DNA of 64,000 bases from assembly GCA_965221295.1 (NCBI GenBank), contig OZ244879.1, positions 1 to 64,000 of the forward strand, written 5' to 3'. The position numbers were made by a program, and so were the translations under genes. The first letter of the stretch is position 1. Each line of letters begins with the position of its first letter. Below are positions 8,889 to 18,198 of the stretch, in pieces. Below the pieces are notes generated by a model. That model was not told the DNA's origin. It was given only the letters and a program-made list of their open reading frames with translations, and did no database searches. The stretch is from Bin87 sp965221295. GTDB lineage: Bacteria > Chloroflexota > Dehalococcoidia > Lucifugimonadales > UBA3495.

Positions 8889-11800
8889 CTAGTCGTTGTC
8901 TGCCCCTTGCTCTCCGGCGTAATCCGCCGCTGGCGATGCCGCGCGGCGTGGCATGACCATTGCCCGTGCGCGGGCGTACGCTTTGGGCGCCGAATCCTCG
9001 AACAGCAGGTACACCACCGGCACTGCCACCAGCGTCAGGAAGGTCGAACTCAGCAGGCCGCCGATCACCACCGTGGCCATCTCCGCTCCCACCAGGCCGG
9101 CCGAGTCGCTGAACGCCAGGGGAATCAGGGCCAGAATGGTGGTGAAGGCGGTCATCAGGATGGGACGCAATCGGATGCGGCTGGCCGACAGGACGGCCTC
9201 GTAGGCCGACAGTCCTCGCTGACGCAATTGCTGCACGAAGGTCAGCAGCACGATGGCGTTGGTTACCACTATGCCCACCAACAGGAGGAAACCCATCAAC
9301 GCCGGCAGACTCAGCGAACGGTCGGTGACGGTTAGCGCGATCAGGGCGCCCACCACCGCCAGCGGCATGCTCAACACGATGATGAAGGGAATCTTCAACG
9401 AGCCCAGGGTTGCCACCATGACCAAGTACACCAGCGTAATGCCGATGACCATGGCCACGTAGACGTTGTTGAACTCCTCCCGAATATCGCTGAAAGTGCC
9501 GCCGGACCGGATGCTGATGCCTGGGGGCAACGGAGTGGCGGCTACGATTTCGTCCACCCGGTCGCCGATAGCGCCGGCGTCGCGTCCGGCCAGTCCTCCC
9601 GAGATGGTTGCCGAACGGTACCCGTTGTAGTGGGTAACCACGTTGGGGCCCACGGTATAGCCGGTGTCGGCCATGCTGCCCAGAGGAACCACGCCGCCGC
9701 TGCCAGTTATGGGAATCAGTGGAATATCCTCGGGGTCGTCCACGGCTTCCGGATGGCCACGGACCACCACGTCCAGCGTTTCGTCGCCCAGGTTGATCTC
9801 GGCGACCTCGCTGCCGCGCATCCAGGTGCGGATCTGACCGGCGACGCTCAAGGTGGACAGGCCGTATCGCCCGGCTTCGCTGGGGTCGATGGCGACGGTA
9901 AACTCCTCGGCGCCGTCCTCGATGTTGGAGCTGACGTTGCGGACTCCCGGGTACTGCGCTAGCGCCGTCTCCAGCCGTTCAGTGGCGGCGCGGACGTCTT
10001 CGTAGTTGGACCCCGTCAGGGTGAGCCGGAGGCCGCCGCCGCGTCCCGGGCCGCCAGCATCGGCGAAAACCTGGGTGGTGACGCCCGGCTTCTCCGGAAG
10101 GGCGTTGCGGATTTGTTCGTCCAGATCCAAGGGAGGATCTTCGGCCAGCGTAACGGTGAACCCGGCCCGGTCAAAGGAATCGTCAGCAGCGCCGGCGCCG
10201 AAGTTCCGGCTGCCAGAACCCAACGTCACCTGGTAACTTGCCACGGCGCCGCTGGAGACGAATTCGTCCAGTGTCCGTTCGATGTTGCGCACTTCTTGGA
10301 ACAACTGGCCGGTTGAAGGATTGTTCCTCAGGCGCAGATCGATGCGGATCCCCTCGGTGCGACCCTGCGAGAAGAGTTCGATGGGCAGCTGGCGGATCAG
10401 GAGCAGGCTGGCCAACACGACCAGTACGCTTAGCAGCGCCGTCAGCAGCCGAAAACGCAGCGCCAGCCGCAACAAGGGCGTGTACATCCTCTGCAACAGG
10501 GTATCTCGATGTGGGGTGTCGGGATTGATCGCCAAGTCACCCTGGTGCAAGAACCAAGACGCCAGAACCGGCACAGCGGTCAGCGCCACCAGGGTGGATG
10601 CCACCAGCGATACGCACACGGTCTGAGCGAAAGGCAGGAAGAACTGCCCCACCACGCCCGGCAGAAATCCCAACGGGATGAACACCGCCACGGTGGTAAG
10701 CGTGGACGCCACGATGGCCGGGCTCACCTCTTGTGTCGCCTGGATCACCGCCACTGATCGCGGACTGCCTTCCTGGATATGGCGATGGATGTTTTCCAGC
10801 ACGACGATGCTGTCGTCCACGATGCGTCCCACGGCGATGGCCAGGCCGGCCAGACTCATGAAGTTCATTTTCCAGTCGAAAACCGCCATGACTAATATGG
10901 TCACCATGACGCTGAGCGGGATGGACAACGCGATGATAAGGGTGGGCCGCAAGGTGTTGATCACGCCCGAAACCAACGTCGGACGGACTTGCAGCAGGAA
11001 CACGAACACGGCGATTACCGCGAAGACGAAACCCTGGGCTCCCTGATCGATGACCTTGCTCAGTTCCTCTTCCAGTCTTGGCGCCTGGCTATCCATTACC
11101 GCAATGTCCAGGTCGGGCGGCAGAGAGCTTTGCAATTCCACCAGCGCCTGGCTGATCTCACGGGTGATGTCAATGGTATTGCCATCGGGAGTCTTGAGCA
11201 CGTTGAGGCTGACGCTGGGCTGACCGTTGGTTCGGGAGACGGCGCTGGCTTCTGGGGTGGCGACGCGCGCGTCGGCCACCTGAAACAGCCGTATGGGAGT
11301 TGCCGCGCCGCCGGCGTTTCGGGTTGCTACGGTCTGGGCGGCTCCCGCTTGGGCGAGTCCGGTTTGGGCGGCGGGTCGGGTGAAGCCCACGGGCAGGTTG
11401 CGGATGGTCTCCAGGTTGACGTAGCCGTGGAATGCTCGCACGGTAACGATGCCGTCGCGGGATGACATGCTGCCGGTCGTCACGTCAACGGCGTTGTTGC
11501 GCAGCGCGCCGATCACGTCCTGGATGGTCAGGCCATAGGTTTCCAGCAGGGCCGGATCAACGGTGACCAACACCTGCTCGGAGACTCCGCCCTCGATGTC
11601 CACTTCAAACACGCCTGGGACGGCCTGGATTGGCGGGACGATCTGACGCTCGACGATGCGAAGCAGTTCCGGTATGTCGCGCTGGCCCGATATGCTCAAT
11701 TCCATGACCGGGCGTTGGTTGGGAGTTAGCGCGAACACCCGCGGGTCGCCGGCGGCGTCGGGCAAGCGAAGGGCGTTGACGCCGCTCAAGATTTCGGCTT

Positions 11801-12116
11801 CCGCCTCCGCCAGATCCGCGTTGTTCTCGAAACTGGCCCGCACCGAAGAACGATTGCCCCGCGAGGTGGAAGTGACTTCCTTCAGGCCCTCCATTCCGAT
11901 GATCACGTCTTCAATCGGTTTGGTCACCTCCTGGGAAACCTGGTACGGGGTTCCCTGCTGGTAAGAGGTGGAGACGTTGATGATGCCGAGGCTGATTTCG
12001 GGAAAGAGTTCCTGCCGCAATTGCTGGTAGGCGTAAACTCCGCCAACCAGAACCAAAACCAAGGCCATGACGGTCACGGGACGACTGCGCAAGGCCAGCC
12101 TGGTCAAAACGGTCAT
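8889..12116 (-). CDS. RND-family efflux transporter permease (AcrB/MdtB type)
   Basis: The 1075-residue protein has the RND layout: an N-terminal membrane helix (PVTVMALVLVLVGGVYAYQQL), a large periplasmic-type loop beginning FPEISLGIINVSTSYQQGTP, a central block of helices with the SLAGLAIAVGRIVDDSIVVLENI signature, and a second half repeating the pattern to MGFLLLVGIVVTNAIVLLTF and GLVGAEMATVVIGGLLSS. Such permeases use proton flux to export drugs, lipids or other hydrophobic compounds. No adaptor (membrane fusion) or outer-membrane channel gene is next to it. It would then act with partners encoded elsewhere, or alone if the host has a single membrane. The start ATG at 12116 gives a normal RND N-terminus. 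Confidence 0.92.
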   Translation of the reverse strand: MTVLTRLALRSRPVTVMALVLVLVGGVYAYQQLRQELFPEISLGIINVSTSYQQGTPYQVSQEVTKPIEDVIIGMEGLKEVTSTSRGNRSSVRASFENNADLAEAEAEILSGVNALRLPDAAGDPRVFALTPNQRPVMELSISGQRDIPELLRIVERQIVPPIQAVPGVFEVDIEGGVSEQVLVTVDPALLETYGLTIQDVIGALRNNAVDVTTGSMSSRDGIVTVRAFHGYVNLETIRNLPVGFTRPAAQTGLAQAGAAQTVATRNAGGAATPIRLFQVADARVATPEASAVSRTNGQPSVSLNVLKTPDGNTIDITREISQALVELQSSLPPDLDIAVMDSQAPRLEEELSKVIDQGAQGFVFAVIAVFVFLLQVRPTLVSGVINTLRPTLIIALSIPLSVMVTILVMAVFDWKMNFMSLAGLAIAVGRIVDDSIVVLENIHRHIQEGSPRSVAVIQATQEVSPAIVASTLTTVAVFIPLGFLPGVVGQFFLPFAQTVCVSLVASTLVALTAVPVLASWFLHQGDLAINPDTPHRDTLLQRMYTPLLRLALRFRLLTALLSVLVVLASLLLIRQLPIELFSQGRTEGIRIDLRLRNNPSTGQLFQEVRNIERTLDEFVSSGAVASYQVTLGSGSRNFGAGAADDSFDRAGFTVTLAEDPPLDLDEQIRNALPEKPGVTTQVFADAGGPGRGGGLRLTLTGSNYEDVRAATERLETALAQYPGVRNVSSNIEDGAEEFTVAIDPSEAGRYGLSTLSVAGQIRTWMRGSEVAEINLGDETLDVVVRGHPEAVDDPEDIPLIPITGSGGVVPLGSMADTGYTVGPNVVTHYNGYRSATISGGLAGRDAGAIGDRVDEIVAATPLPPGISIRSGGTFSDIREEFNNVYVAMVIGITLVYLVMVATLGSLKIPFIIVLSMPLAVVGALIALTVTDRSLSLPALMGFLLLVGIVVTNAIVLLTFVQQLRQRGLSAYEAVLSASRIRLRPILMTAFTTILALIPLAFSDSAGLVGAEMATVVIGGLLSSTFLTLVAVPVVYLLFEDSAPKAYARARAMVMPRRAASPAADYAGEQGADND

Positions 12117-12261
12117 GGGGCGCTCCTCTGGGACGATAAACGCTCGCCCTAATGGGCATGGGGTGGCGCTATTGTGATCCGCATCCGGTCAGACGACGGG
12201 ACGCAACCGAAAGGATACTACAAGGCGCGTGACTTTGCCCGCCGCTGCGAGGCTGCGGCCC

Positions 12262-12510
12262 CGCCCCAGGCGCCGATATTGCCGCGTCGCTGGCGCTCCT
12301 CGCAATGACAGTTGAGGGAGTCGTTGCGACACCTCCTCCGCCTGTCTTTGCGAGCGCAGCGCGGCAATCTCGTCGACCGCAACCAGCGGCCGCTCCCGCC
12401 CCATCCCCGGTGGCCGTTCGCCCAGGCGCCGGGATTGCCGCGTCGCTGGCGCTCCTCGCAATGACAGTTGCAATGGTCTGTCATTGCGAGCGCAGCGTGG
12501 CAATCCCGTG
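12262..12510. repeat. Cluster of palindromic MITE/REP-like repeats
   Basis: The gap between the RND gene and the hydrolase carries one full 124-bp copy (12343-12466), a right-half copy ending CTCGCAATGACA at 12310 and a left-half copy starting TGTCATTGCGAG at 12479. The halves have the same polarity as the ends of the full unit, so this looks like a run of nested or recombined copies. No gene is seen in 12117-12712. Confidence 0.85.
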
Positions 12511-12712
12511 GAGCGCAACGCGCGGCGGTCCGCGTCGGGTCGAGATTGCTCCCAACTGCGCGTCGATCCTCGCGTTGGCCGCTCCCAGACCCAGTCGATT
12601 GGCGAGGGGTATTTACAATGCCAAACCACCGCCGCATCATGTAGCCCACGAAAAAATGGCGATTCCCAAACCAGCGATTCCCAAACCAATTGAGGACACA
12701 AAGGAGCGACCC

Positions 12713-13594
12713 ATGGCTTTGTTTGAAGGTTTCGAGCGGATGCAACTCAAGGCAGGGAGCGGCGAGATTGTAAACCTGGTCAAGGGAGGGAGTGGGCCGC
12801 CCCTGCTGCTGCTGCATGGGTATCCGCAGACGCACACGATGTGGCACAAGGTCGCTCCCCGCCTGGCCGCGGATTTCACCGTGGTGTGCGCCGACCTGCG
12901 TGGCTACGGCGACAGCGGCAAGCCTCAGGGCGACCCGGAGCACTTCAACCATTCCAAGCGGGCCATGGCCCAGGACCTGGTGGACGCCATGTCGAACCTC
13001 GGGTTCGATACCTTCTACCTGGGCAGCCATGATCGGGGCGCTCGCGTCGCCCACCGACTGACCAAAGACCACTCAGAACGTGTGCTCCGGCTGGCGACCC
13101 TGGACATCGTGCCAACCCGCCACATGTTCAGCATCGTCAACAAGGAGATGGCCACCAACACCTACCATTGGTTCTTCCTCATCCAGCCCTACGACTTCCC
13201 CGAACGGGTCATCGGCGCTGACCCCGACTACTTCATCCGTTCCAGGTTCATGCGGGAACGCAACGCGGAAATCACCTTTCCTCCAGAGGCCGTGGAGGAA
13301 TACGTGCGCTGCTTCAGCAACCCCGAGGCCATCCACGGCGCGTGTGAAGATTACCGGGCCGGCGCCAGCATCGACCTGGTTCACGACGAGGCGGACTTCG
13401 ACAACAAGGTCAACTGTCCTCACTTGGCCCTTTGGAGCGACCGGGGCTACGTGGGCCGAACTCAAGACGTGCTGGGCGTGTGGCGAGACTACTCCAACAA
13501 CGTGGAGGGGCAATCTCTGCCGTGCGGTCACTACATCGCCGAGGAGCTGCCCGACGAGGCGTACCGACTGCTGCGCGAATTCTTCACGCGGTAG
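12713..13594 (+). CDS. Alpha/beta hydrolase of the fluoroacetate dehalogenase family
   Basis: The 293-residue cytosolic hydrolase shows the oxyanion-hole motif LLLLHGYPQT, RGYGDSGKP, the nucleophile motif SHDRGARVAHR (Asp107), a second acid in TLDIVPT (Asp131) and CGHYIAEE (His273). The Asp107-Asp131 spacing of 24 is the same as in fluoroacetate dehalogenase (Asp110/Asp134), and FNHSKRAMAQDLV is also typical. An Asp rather than Ser nucleophile points to C-halogen cleavage or epoxide opening rather than esterase activity; the real substrate is unknown. ATG at 12713 is chosen for AAGGAG 6 bases upstream. The longer open frame before it is repeat DNA. Confidence 0.88.
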   Translation: MALFEGFERMQLKAGSGEIVNLVKGGSGPPLLLLHGYPQTHTMWHKVAPRLAADFTVVCADLRGYGDSGKPQGDPEHFNHSKRAMAQDLVDAMSNLGFDTFYLGSHDRGARVAHRLTKDHSERVLRLATLDIVPTRHMFSIVNKEMATNTYHWFFLIQPYDFPERVIGADPDYFIRSRFMRERNAEITFPPEAVEEYVRCFSNPEAIHGACEDYRAGASIDLVHDEADFDNKVNCPHLALWSDRGYVGRTQDVLGVWRDYSNNVEGQSLPCGHYIAEELPDEAYRLLREFFTR

Positions 13595-13798
13595 GCGCGC
13601 ACGACGGCGGGACACGCGGAACGCCGCGCCGCCCAGTCCGGGCGCATCGTCAGTTGGCGGCGATTTTGGGGCGCGGCCAGCGTTGCAGATTCAGGCGGCC
13701 TTGCGCTGTCGATTGACGCGGCGTCAGTGTCCGCCATACCATGTTCAACGCGGGCCATAGCCGGACATTTCAGTTGGCGCGCCCGTCGGAGCGGTATT

Positions 13799-14164
13799 TT
13801 GGGCATCACTTACGCGAGGGGTAGCATCGCAGGCAATCTCCAGGAGAGAGAGTACCGTTTCCTGGTGGACACCGGGGCGACCTGGGTTGGCCTGCCCCAA
13901 GCAGACATCGACGCGCTGGGCTTGGATACCGTGCCCAACGCCGAGGCGAGCTTGATGACCGCCGACGGATCAGTGATGCGCACGCCCATCTACGTTGGCA
14001 TCGGGATGCTGGAAGGAACGGGATTCGTCAACGGCGTGGTTCCGGCGGCGATTCCGTTGGTGGGGTACAAACTGCTGCAGGACTTGGGACTCAAGGTTGA
14101 CCTGCAGTTGGAGCGCATTGAGCGCTGGGGCGAAGATGAGATCGGGCCGCCGTTCTTACTGTGA
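13799..14164 (+). CDS. Retropepsin-like aspartic protease (clan AA)
   Basis: The protein is about 121 residues and contains one copy of the aspartic-protease motif, FLVDTGATWVGLP. Then follow LMTADGSVMRTPIYVGI and a hydrophobic VPLVGYKLLQDLGLKVD-like segment (here IPLVGYKLLQDLGLKVD), as in small bacterial retropepsin-like proteins that work as homodimers. The likely start is a TTG at 13799 giving M-GITYARGSIAG, the usual N-terminus for these proteins, with a GGAG sequence just upstream. An in-frame ATG at 13727 would add 24 residues unlike the family. The substrate is not known. Confidence 0.7.
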   Translation: MGITYARGSIAGNLQEREYRFLVDTGATWVGLPQADIDALGLDTVPNAEASLMTADGSVMRTPIYVGIGMLEGTGFVNGVVPAAIPLVGYKLLQDLGLKVDLQLERIERWGEDEIGPPFLL

Positions 14165-14402
14165 CCAGCATTTTGATCCGAGTGGAGGTCAACTGGTTCT
14201 TTATTGGCGTCTCCGGCGCCACCCGCTGGTGGGCAGAGGACCCGAGACTCCCGCGCGGTAGCCAGCGCCGAATCGAAACCGTGGGGCCGCAAAGCGCGTT
14301 TCGGTTTCCCTGAGCTAACCATTGAACCCATGCTTCCTTTTCGCATGACCGTCCCCACATGACCGAAACTCACTCAATCTTGAACGAGGCGATACCGTAA
14401 CC

Positions 14403-15581
14403 ATGTCAACTCCCTTCAACGCCTTCTGCCTAGACAGCGACGCCTACTTGCCCGGCGCGTCCGATGGCGCGCTCGCCGGTCTCACCTTTGCCGCCAAGGA
14501 TATCTTCGACGTGGCGGGCCATGTCACCGGCTGTGGCAACCCCCACTGGAAGGCCACCCACGACCCGGCCGAGACCACCGCCAGGGTGGTGCAAACGCTG
14601 GTGGACGCTGGCGCCACCATGGTGGGCAAGACGATCACCGACGAGCTAACCCGCGGCATCTTCGGCGAGAATATGCACTACGGCGCCCCGCGCAACCCTC
14701 GCGCGCCGGGCCGAGTCCCCGGCGGATCGTCCAGCGGTTCGGCGTCGGCGGTGGCTGGCAAGTTGGTGGATTTCGCGCTGGGCTCCGACACCGGCGGCTC
14801 GGTGCGCGTTCCGGCCAGCTTCTGCGGCCTCTACGGATTGCGGCCAACCCACGGTAGAATTCCGCTGGAAGGGATGCTGCTGCAGGCCACCAGCTACGAC
14901 ACCATCGGTTGGTTCGCCCGCGACGCTGAGATGTTCGCTCGCGTTGGCGCGGTGATCCTGCCGGCGGGGCCGGCGACGCCACGCCCCAGGCGGCTGGTGG
15001 TCGCCGAAGACGCCTTCGAGTTGGTCGACGCGTCGACGCGAAGCGCCCTGGAATCCGCGGTGGAGTCAATCGCCGGCGTGTTCAACTCCCGGACGGCGGA
15101 ACGGCTCTCGCCAACCAGCCTGGAAGAATGGTCTGGGAGCCAGCAAATATTGCAAAGCCGCGAAGCGTGGCTGTCCATTCGCGATTGGCTGGACGCGGCG
15201 AACCCCACCATGAGCTTCGAGGTAGCGGACCGCTACGTAACGGCCCGCGCCGTAACCGACGAACAAGTAGCGGAGGCTCAAGAGGGACGCGCCGCGGTAA
15301 TTTCCCGCATGGACGAGGTTTTTCGGGATGGAGAGACCGTGGTGTGTCTGCCTTCAACGGTTGGCCCGGCGCCGCCGTTGGGTCAGGCCGTGTCCGGGCG
15401 GCACACGCTGAGGTTGCGCAACAGCGCGCTGACATCCATCGCTGGCAACACTGGCCGGCCCCAAATCAGCCTGCCCATCGCCGAGGCGGACGGTGTGCCG
15501 GTGGGTCTGTCGCTGCTGGGTGACTACAATGCCGACGAGCGGCTGATCGAAATGGCGCAGGAAATCGCGGCGGCGGTTTGA
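14403..15581 (+). CDS. Amidase-signature family amidase
   Basis: The 392-residue enzyme has the Ser-cisSer-Lys triad of the family: Lys32 (FAAKDIFDV), Ser109 in PGGSSSGSAS and Ser133 in SDTGGSVRVPASFCG. The 24-residue spacing between the two serines is the family norm. It would hydrolyse a carboxamide to acid and ammonia, but the substrate cannot be read from sequence. It is shorter than many family members (around 450-480), with the missing length in the C-terminal half. ATG at 14403 gives a normal N-terminus. The preceding 240 bases hold no recognisable gene. Confidence 0.9.
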   Translation: MSTPFNAFCLDSDAYLPGASDGALAGLTFAAKDIFDVAGHVTGCGNPHWKATHDPAETTARVVQTLVDAGATMVGKTITDELTRGIFGENMHYGAPRNPRAPGRVPGGSSSGSASAVAGKLVDFALGSDTGGSVRVPASFCGLYGLRPTHGRIPLEGMLLQATSYDTIGWFARDAEMFARVGAVILPAGPATPRPRRLVVAEDAFELVDASTRSALESAVESIAGVFNSRTAERLSPTSLEEWSGSQQILQSREAWLSIRDWLDAANPTMSFEVADRYVTARAVTDEQVAEAQEGRAAVISRMDEVFRDGETVVCLPSTVGPAPPLGQAVSGRHTLRLRNSALTSIAGNTGRPQISLPIAEADGVPVGLSLLGDYNADERLIEMAQEIAAAV

Positions 15582-15598
15582 TACCCGGTGGTTCGCCG

Positions 15599-16078
15599 TC
15601 AGTCTCTCCGAGCCCGGAACATTACGTGGGCCGCAAAGGCTCGCTGGTGGATGAGTGAAGCGGAGCCAAATCGGCGGATCAAGGCATCCGTTTGGTTGAT
15701 CCATTGCGTGACCTCGGCGCGGGTGAATGTACAGCCGGGAGCGTAATCGGCTTGATGGCGATGCCGTTGCATTAGTACAAACCACGATCCGAACTCTCGT
15801 ATTTCCGTAGGGAAACGGTCGTCGCTAAGGTTTCCGCACTGTTGGCTAGCCAATCCGTGTTCCAAGGCGCGGTAGGTACGTTCCCAAGCAATTTGATCCC
15901 TTTTGCTCCCAGTACGGCCCACCAGCGTATCAGCGCAACACCGGGCGAGGGTGTGAAACATAGCATAGTATGCAGCGCTTACGGCGCGCCGCAAATCAGC
16001 GTGTGGGGGTCGTCCTCGGCTGCCGGACCCGCCGGCCGCCAAATGCCGGGCGATTCGAATCAAATCTTTAGGATTCAC
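15599..16078 (-). CDS. HEPN-domain protein (UPF0332-like), second gene of a pair
   Basis: The 159-residue product carries the HEPN-like signature RRAVSAAYYAMFHTLAR early on and RHRHQADYAPG later, resembling the conserved R-x-x-ADY motif of UPF0332 HEPN proteins. HEPN proteins are often RNases or nucleotidyl-transfer targets in toxin-antitoxin or defence modules. The start is probably a GTG at 16078 that overlaps the TAG stop of the upstream gene (TAGTG), so the two are translationally coupled. An upstream in-frame ATG lies inside that neighbour and is less likely. Function as a toxin is inferred from the family and the two-gene layout. Confidence 0.7.
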   Translation of the reverse strand: MNPKDLIRIARHLAAGGSGSRGRPPHADLRRAVSAAYYAMFHTLARCCADTLVGRTGSKRDQIAWERTYRALEHGLASQQCGNLSDDRFPTEIREFGSWFVLMQRHRHQADYAPGCTFTRAEVTQWINQTDALIRRFGSASLIHQRAFAAHVMFRARRD

Positions 16079-16410
16079 TACCGAACCCTGCCGGTTTCGC
16101 GGTATTTCCGTTCGAACAGTTTCTTCCACTCGGACGTTGCGATGAATGATGTGCTGGGCAACTGCTGGAATCCCAATTTATCCACGTCCTCCCTGATACA
16201 ACCGGAGAGGCCGATGGTGCGGTCCGGATCCAATTTTTTCAAATCTCCATCGAAGACGATGTAGATGTGCAGGTATTGCTCATCATCTTCGTCGTATTCG
16301 GACTGCACGATGATGGGATCAAAGACGAACTCATCTTTGAACCGTTCGGCGAGCAAATCTCGCATCAGGCCGGAAACTTTCTGCTGCACTTCGTCGCTGA
16401 CGGTAGCCAT
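16078..16410 (-). CDS. Unidentified 110-residue partner of the HEPN protein
   Basis: I do not recognise a named family. The protein is acidic in the middle (SEYDEDDEQYLHIYIVFDGD) with predicted alternating strands and helices, and lacks the GSxxRG motif expected of an MNT nucleotidyltransferase. It is the first gene of a two-gene unit: its stop overlaps the start of the HEPN gene by one base. The order small acidic protein then HEPN protein is that of an antitoxin-toxin pair. The unit lies alone between an amidase and a TPP enzyme, without mobile-element marks. Confidence 0.65.
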   Translation of the reverse strand: MATVSDEVQQKVSGLMRDLLAERFKDEFVFDPIIVQSEYDEDDEQYLHIYIVFDGDLKKLDPDRTIGLSGCIREDVDKLGFQQLPSTSFIATSEWKKLFERKYRETGRVR

Positions 16411-16488
16411 AGACCGCCTCCTGCTTCAGCTTGGTAGTGATAGTGTAATTCACGCTTTGCGGCGCGTCGACATGCGGTCGCCTAGCAA

Positions 16489-18195
16489 TCACTTGTTGAG
16501 GACCACGTCGATGAGGGCGATGCGCCCCTGCTGCACCGCCGCCAGCCCGTTCAGCAACGCCTGGCGCAGCTGGGCCGGGTCCTCGACCCTTTCCCCGTAG
16601 CCGCCGAAGGGTTCCACCAGCTTGGCGTAATCCGGCCCGGGGATGTGCACCCCGTGCCAGATGCCGGAGTTGGCGGCGTCGCCGTCTGGATAATACGCCA
16701 GGTGGTTCCCACGCATTGCCTCGTAGCCGCCGTTGTTGTACAGCACCGTCAGGAAGGGCAGGCCGGCCTCCATGGCCACGCCGAAGCACTGAGTCACGGG
16801 GTTGTACAAAAACCCTCCGTCCCCCATCAGCGCCACCACCGGCTGATCGCGTTTGGCCAGCTTCACCCCCAGGGCCAGACCCAGGCCCTGACCCAGGCCG
16901 CCGTTGGTCTTGTAGTAGCTTTGCGGTCGGTCCCAGCGCACGTGCCGTCCCACCGAGGCTCGATGCGTGGTCACCTCCTCGGCATACACCACGTCATCGG
17001 GCATCACCTCGCTGAGGGCGGCGCCCAGCCAGGCCGGATCGATGGGGCTGTTGCCGCTGGCAGCCGATTCAGCGGCGCGGGCAGCTTCGCTCAAGCGGTC
17101 GTGCTCTTCGGACCAACGCCGTCGCCGCGCTTCTATCTGGGCCGTCTTCCCCGCTGCCTCTGGGCGCAGCGCATCGGCCAGCAGGCCCAGGCCCAACGTC
17201 AGGTCGCCTTCCACATACCGGTCGGCAAACAGATTCTGGTACACCATGTATTCTTTGATGGTGGTTTCTCCCATGGCCACCACGGTGGCGCGCTTGGGGC
17301 CGGCCTGTGGCGGATACCACGGGGCGCGGCTGCCCGCGAGAATGACCAGGTCCGCCTGGTCCAGATAGCGCTCCGACTGCCCGCCCAGGTACATGGGATG
17401 ACTCTTGGGGAAGTTGGCATACAGGGCCGCGCTCTCCACCACTGGGATGGCGAACAGCTCGGCCAGCGCCACCAGGTTGTTGAAGCCCGCGACCTCGCGA
17501 CCCGCCGAATCGGTGATGATCAGCGGCGATTCGCTTTCCGCGACCAGTTTGGCCAGCGCTGCGATGTCCTCATCCGCTGGCCGCGTCTTTGGCGCTCCCG
17601 GAACCGTCCTGATCTTGTCCGCCGGCGTCCACTCGTGGATCATGGTCTCGATGGGGATGTCCAGGAAGGTTGGCCCTTGAGGGACGCGCTGGGCCAACTC
17701 GCCAGCGCGGGTGAGCTGCTCGTAGAGGGTATGGGGACTGGTCGCGCGCCCGCTCCACTTGGTGAAGGCGTTGGCGAACCGGTCGGGGCCGCCCACCACG
17801 CTCAGGCTCCGGTACCATTGCGGTTGCGGGTCTATGTCGGGATCTTCGCCATAACTGGTAGCCTCGCCAGAGCACACCAGCATGGGAACCTCGCCCAGCA
17901 CGGCGCCCTGTATGCCCATGCTGCCCTGCAACAAACCCACGCCGGCGTGGAGCAGCACCGCCTGCATCCGGCCCGTCACTCGCGTGTAGCCGGAAGCCAT
18001 GTTGACGGCCAGGGTTTCGTGCCAGCAGTTGATGTAGCGCGGCCCGGGCGTCTCGTTGATCTGCTGGCGGGCCAAAGCCTCCCACACCGGCGCCCACTCG
18101 GAGCCGGGCGAGGATATGATGTAGTCGACGCCAAGGTTGCGAAACGCCTCCAGGATGGCCTCGCCGCCGTCCTGCCGACTGGTAGTCGTTGTCAT
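16489..18195 (-). CDS. Thiamine-diphosphate-dependent enzyme of the acetolactate synthase family
   Basis: The 568-residue protein has three domains: an N-terminal Pyr domain with the catalytic Glu context CWHETLAVNMASGYTRVTG, a central domain, and a C-terminal PP domain with the thiamine-diphosphate motif MGDGGFLYN...NNGGYEAM. It is like acetolactate synthase, benzoylformate decarboxylase and related 2-keto-acid enzymes, but no regulatory subunit is nearby and the substrate cannot be assigned. Its ATG at 18195 is only 3 bases from the stop of the MFS gene, and its ribosome site GGAGGAGG overlaps the end of that gene. The two therefore form one operon, suggesting transport and conversion of one compound. 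Confidence 0.88.
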   Translation of the reverse strand: MTTTTSRQDGGEAILEAFRNLGVDYIISSPGSEWAPVWEALARQQINETPGPRYINCWHETLAVNMASGYTRVTGRMQAVLLHAGVGLLQGSMGIQGAVLGEVPMLVCSGEATSYGEDPDIDPQPQWYRSLSVVGGPDRFANAFTKWSGRATSPHTLYEQLTRAGELAQRVPQGPTFLDIPIETMIHEWTPADKIRTVPGAPKTRPADEDIAALAKLVAESESPLIITDSAGREVAGFNNLVALAELFAIPVVESAALYANFPKSHPMYLGGQSERYLDQADLVILAGSRAPWYPPQAGPKRATVVAMGETTIKEYMVYQNLFADRYVEGDLTLGLGLLADALRPEAAGKTAQIEARRRRWSEEHDRLSEAARAAESAASGNSPIDPAWLGAALSEVMPDDVVYAEEVTTHRASVGRHVRWDRPQSYYKTNGGLGQGLGLALGVKLAKRDQPVVALMGDGGFLYNPVTQCFGVAMEAGLPFLTVLYNNGGYEAMRGNHLAYYPDGDAANSGIWHGVHIPGPDYAKLVEPFGGYGERVEDPAQLRQALLNGLAAVQQGRIALIDVVLNK

Positions 18196-18198
18196 GGT

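Noticed and set aside
13990..14373. Minus-strand frames opposite the protease and the following gap
   Set aside because: They have no start context and no family resemblance.
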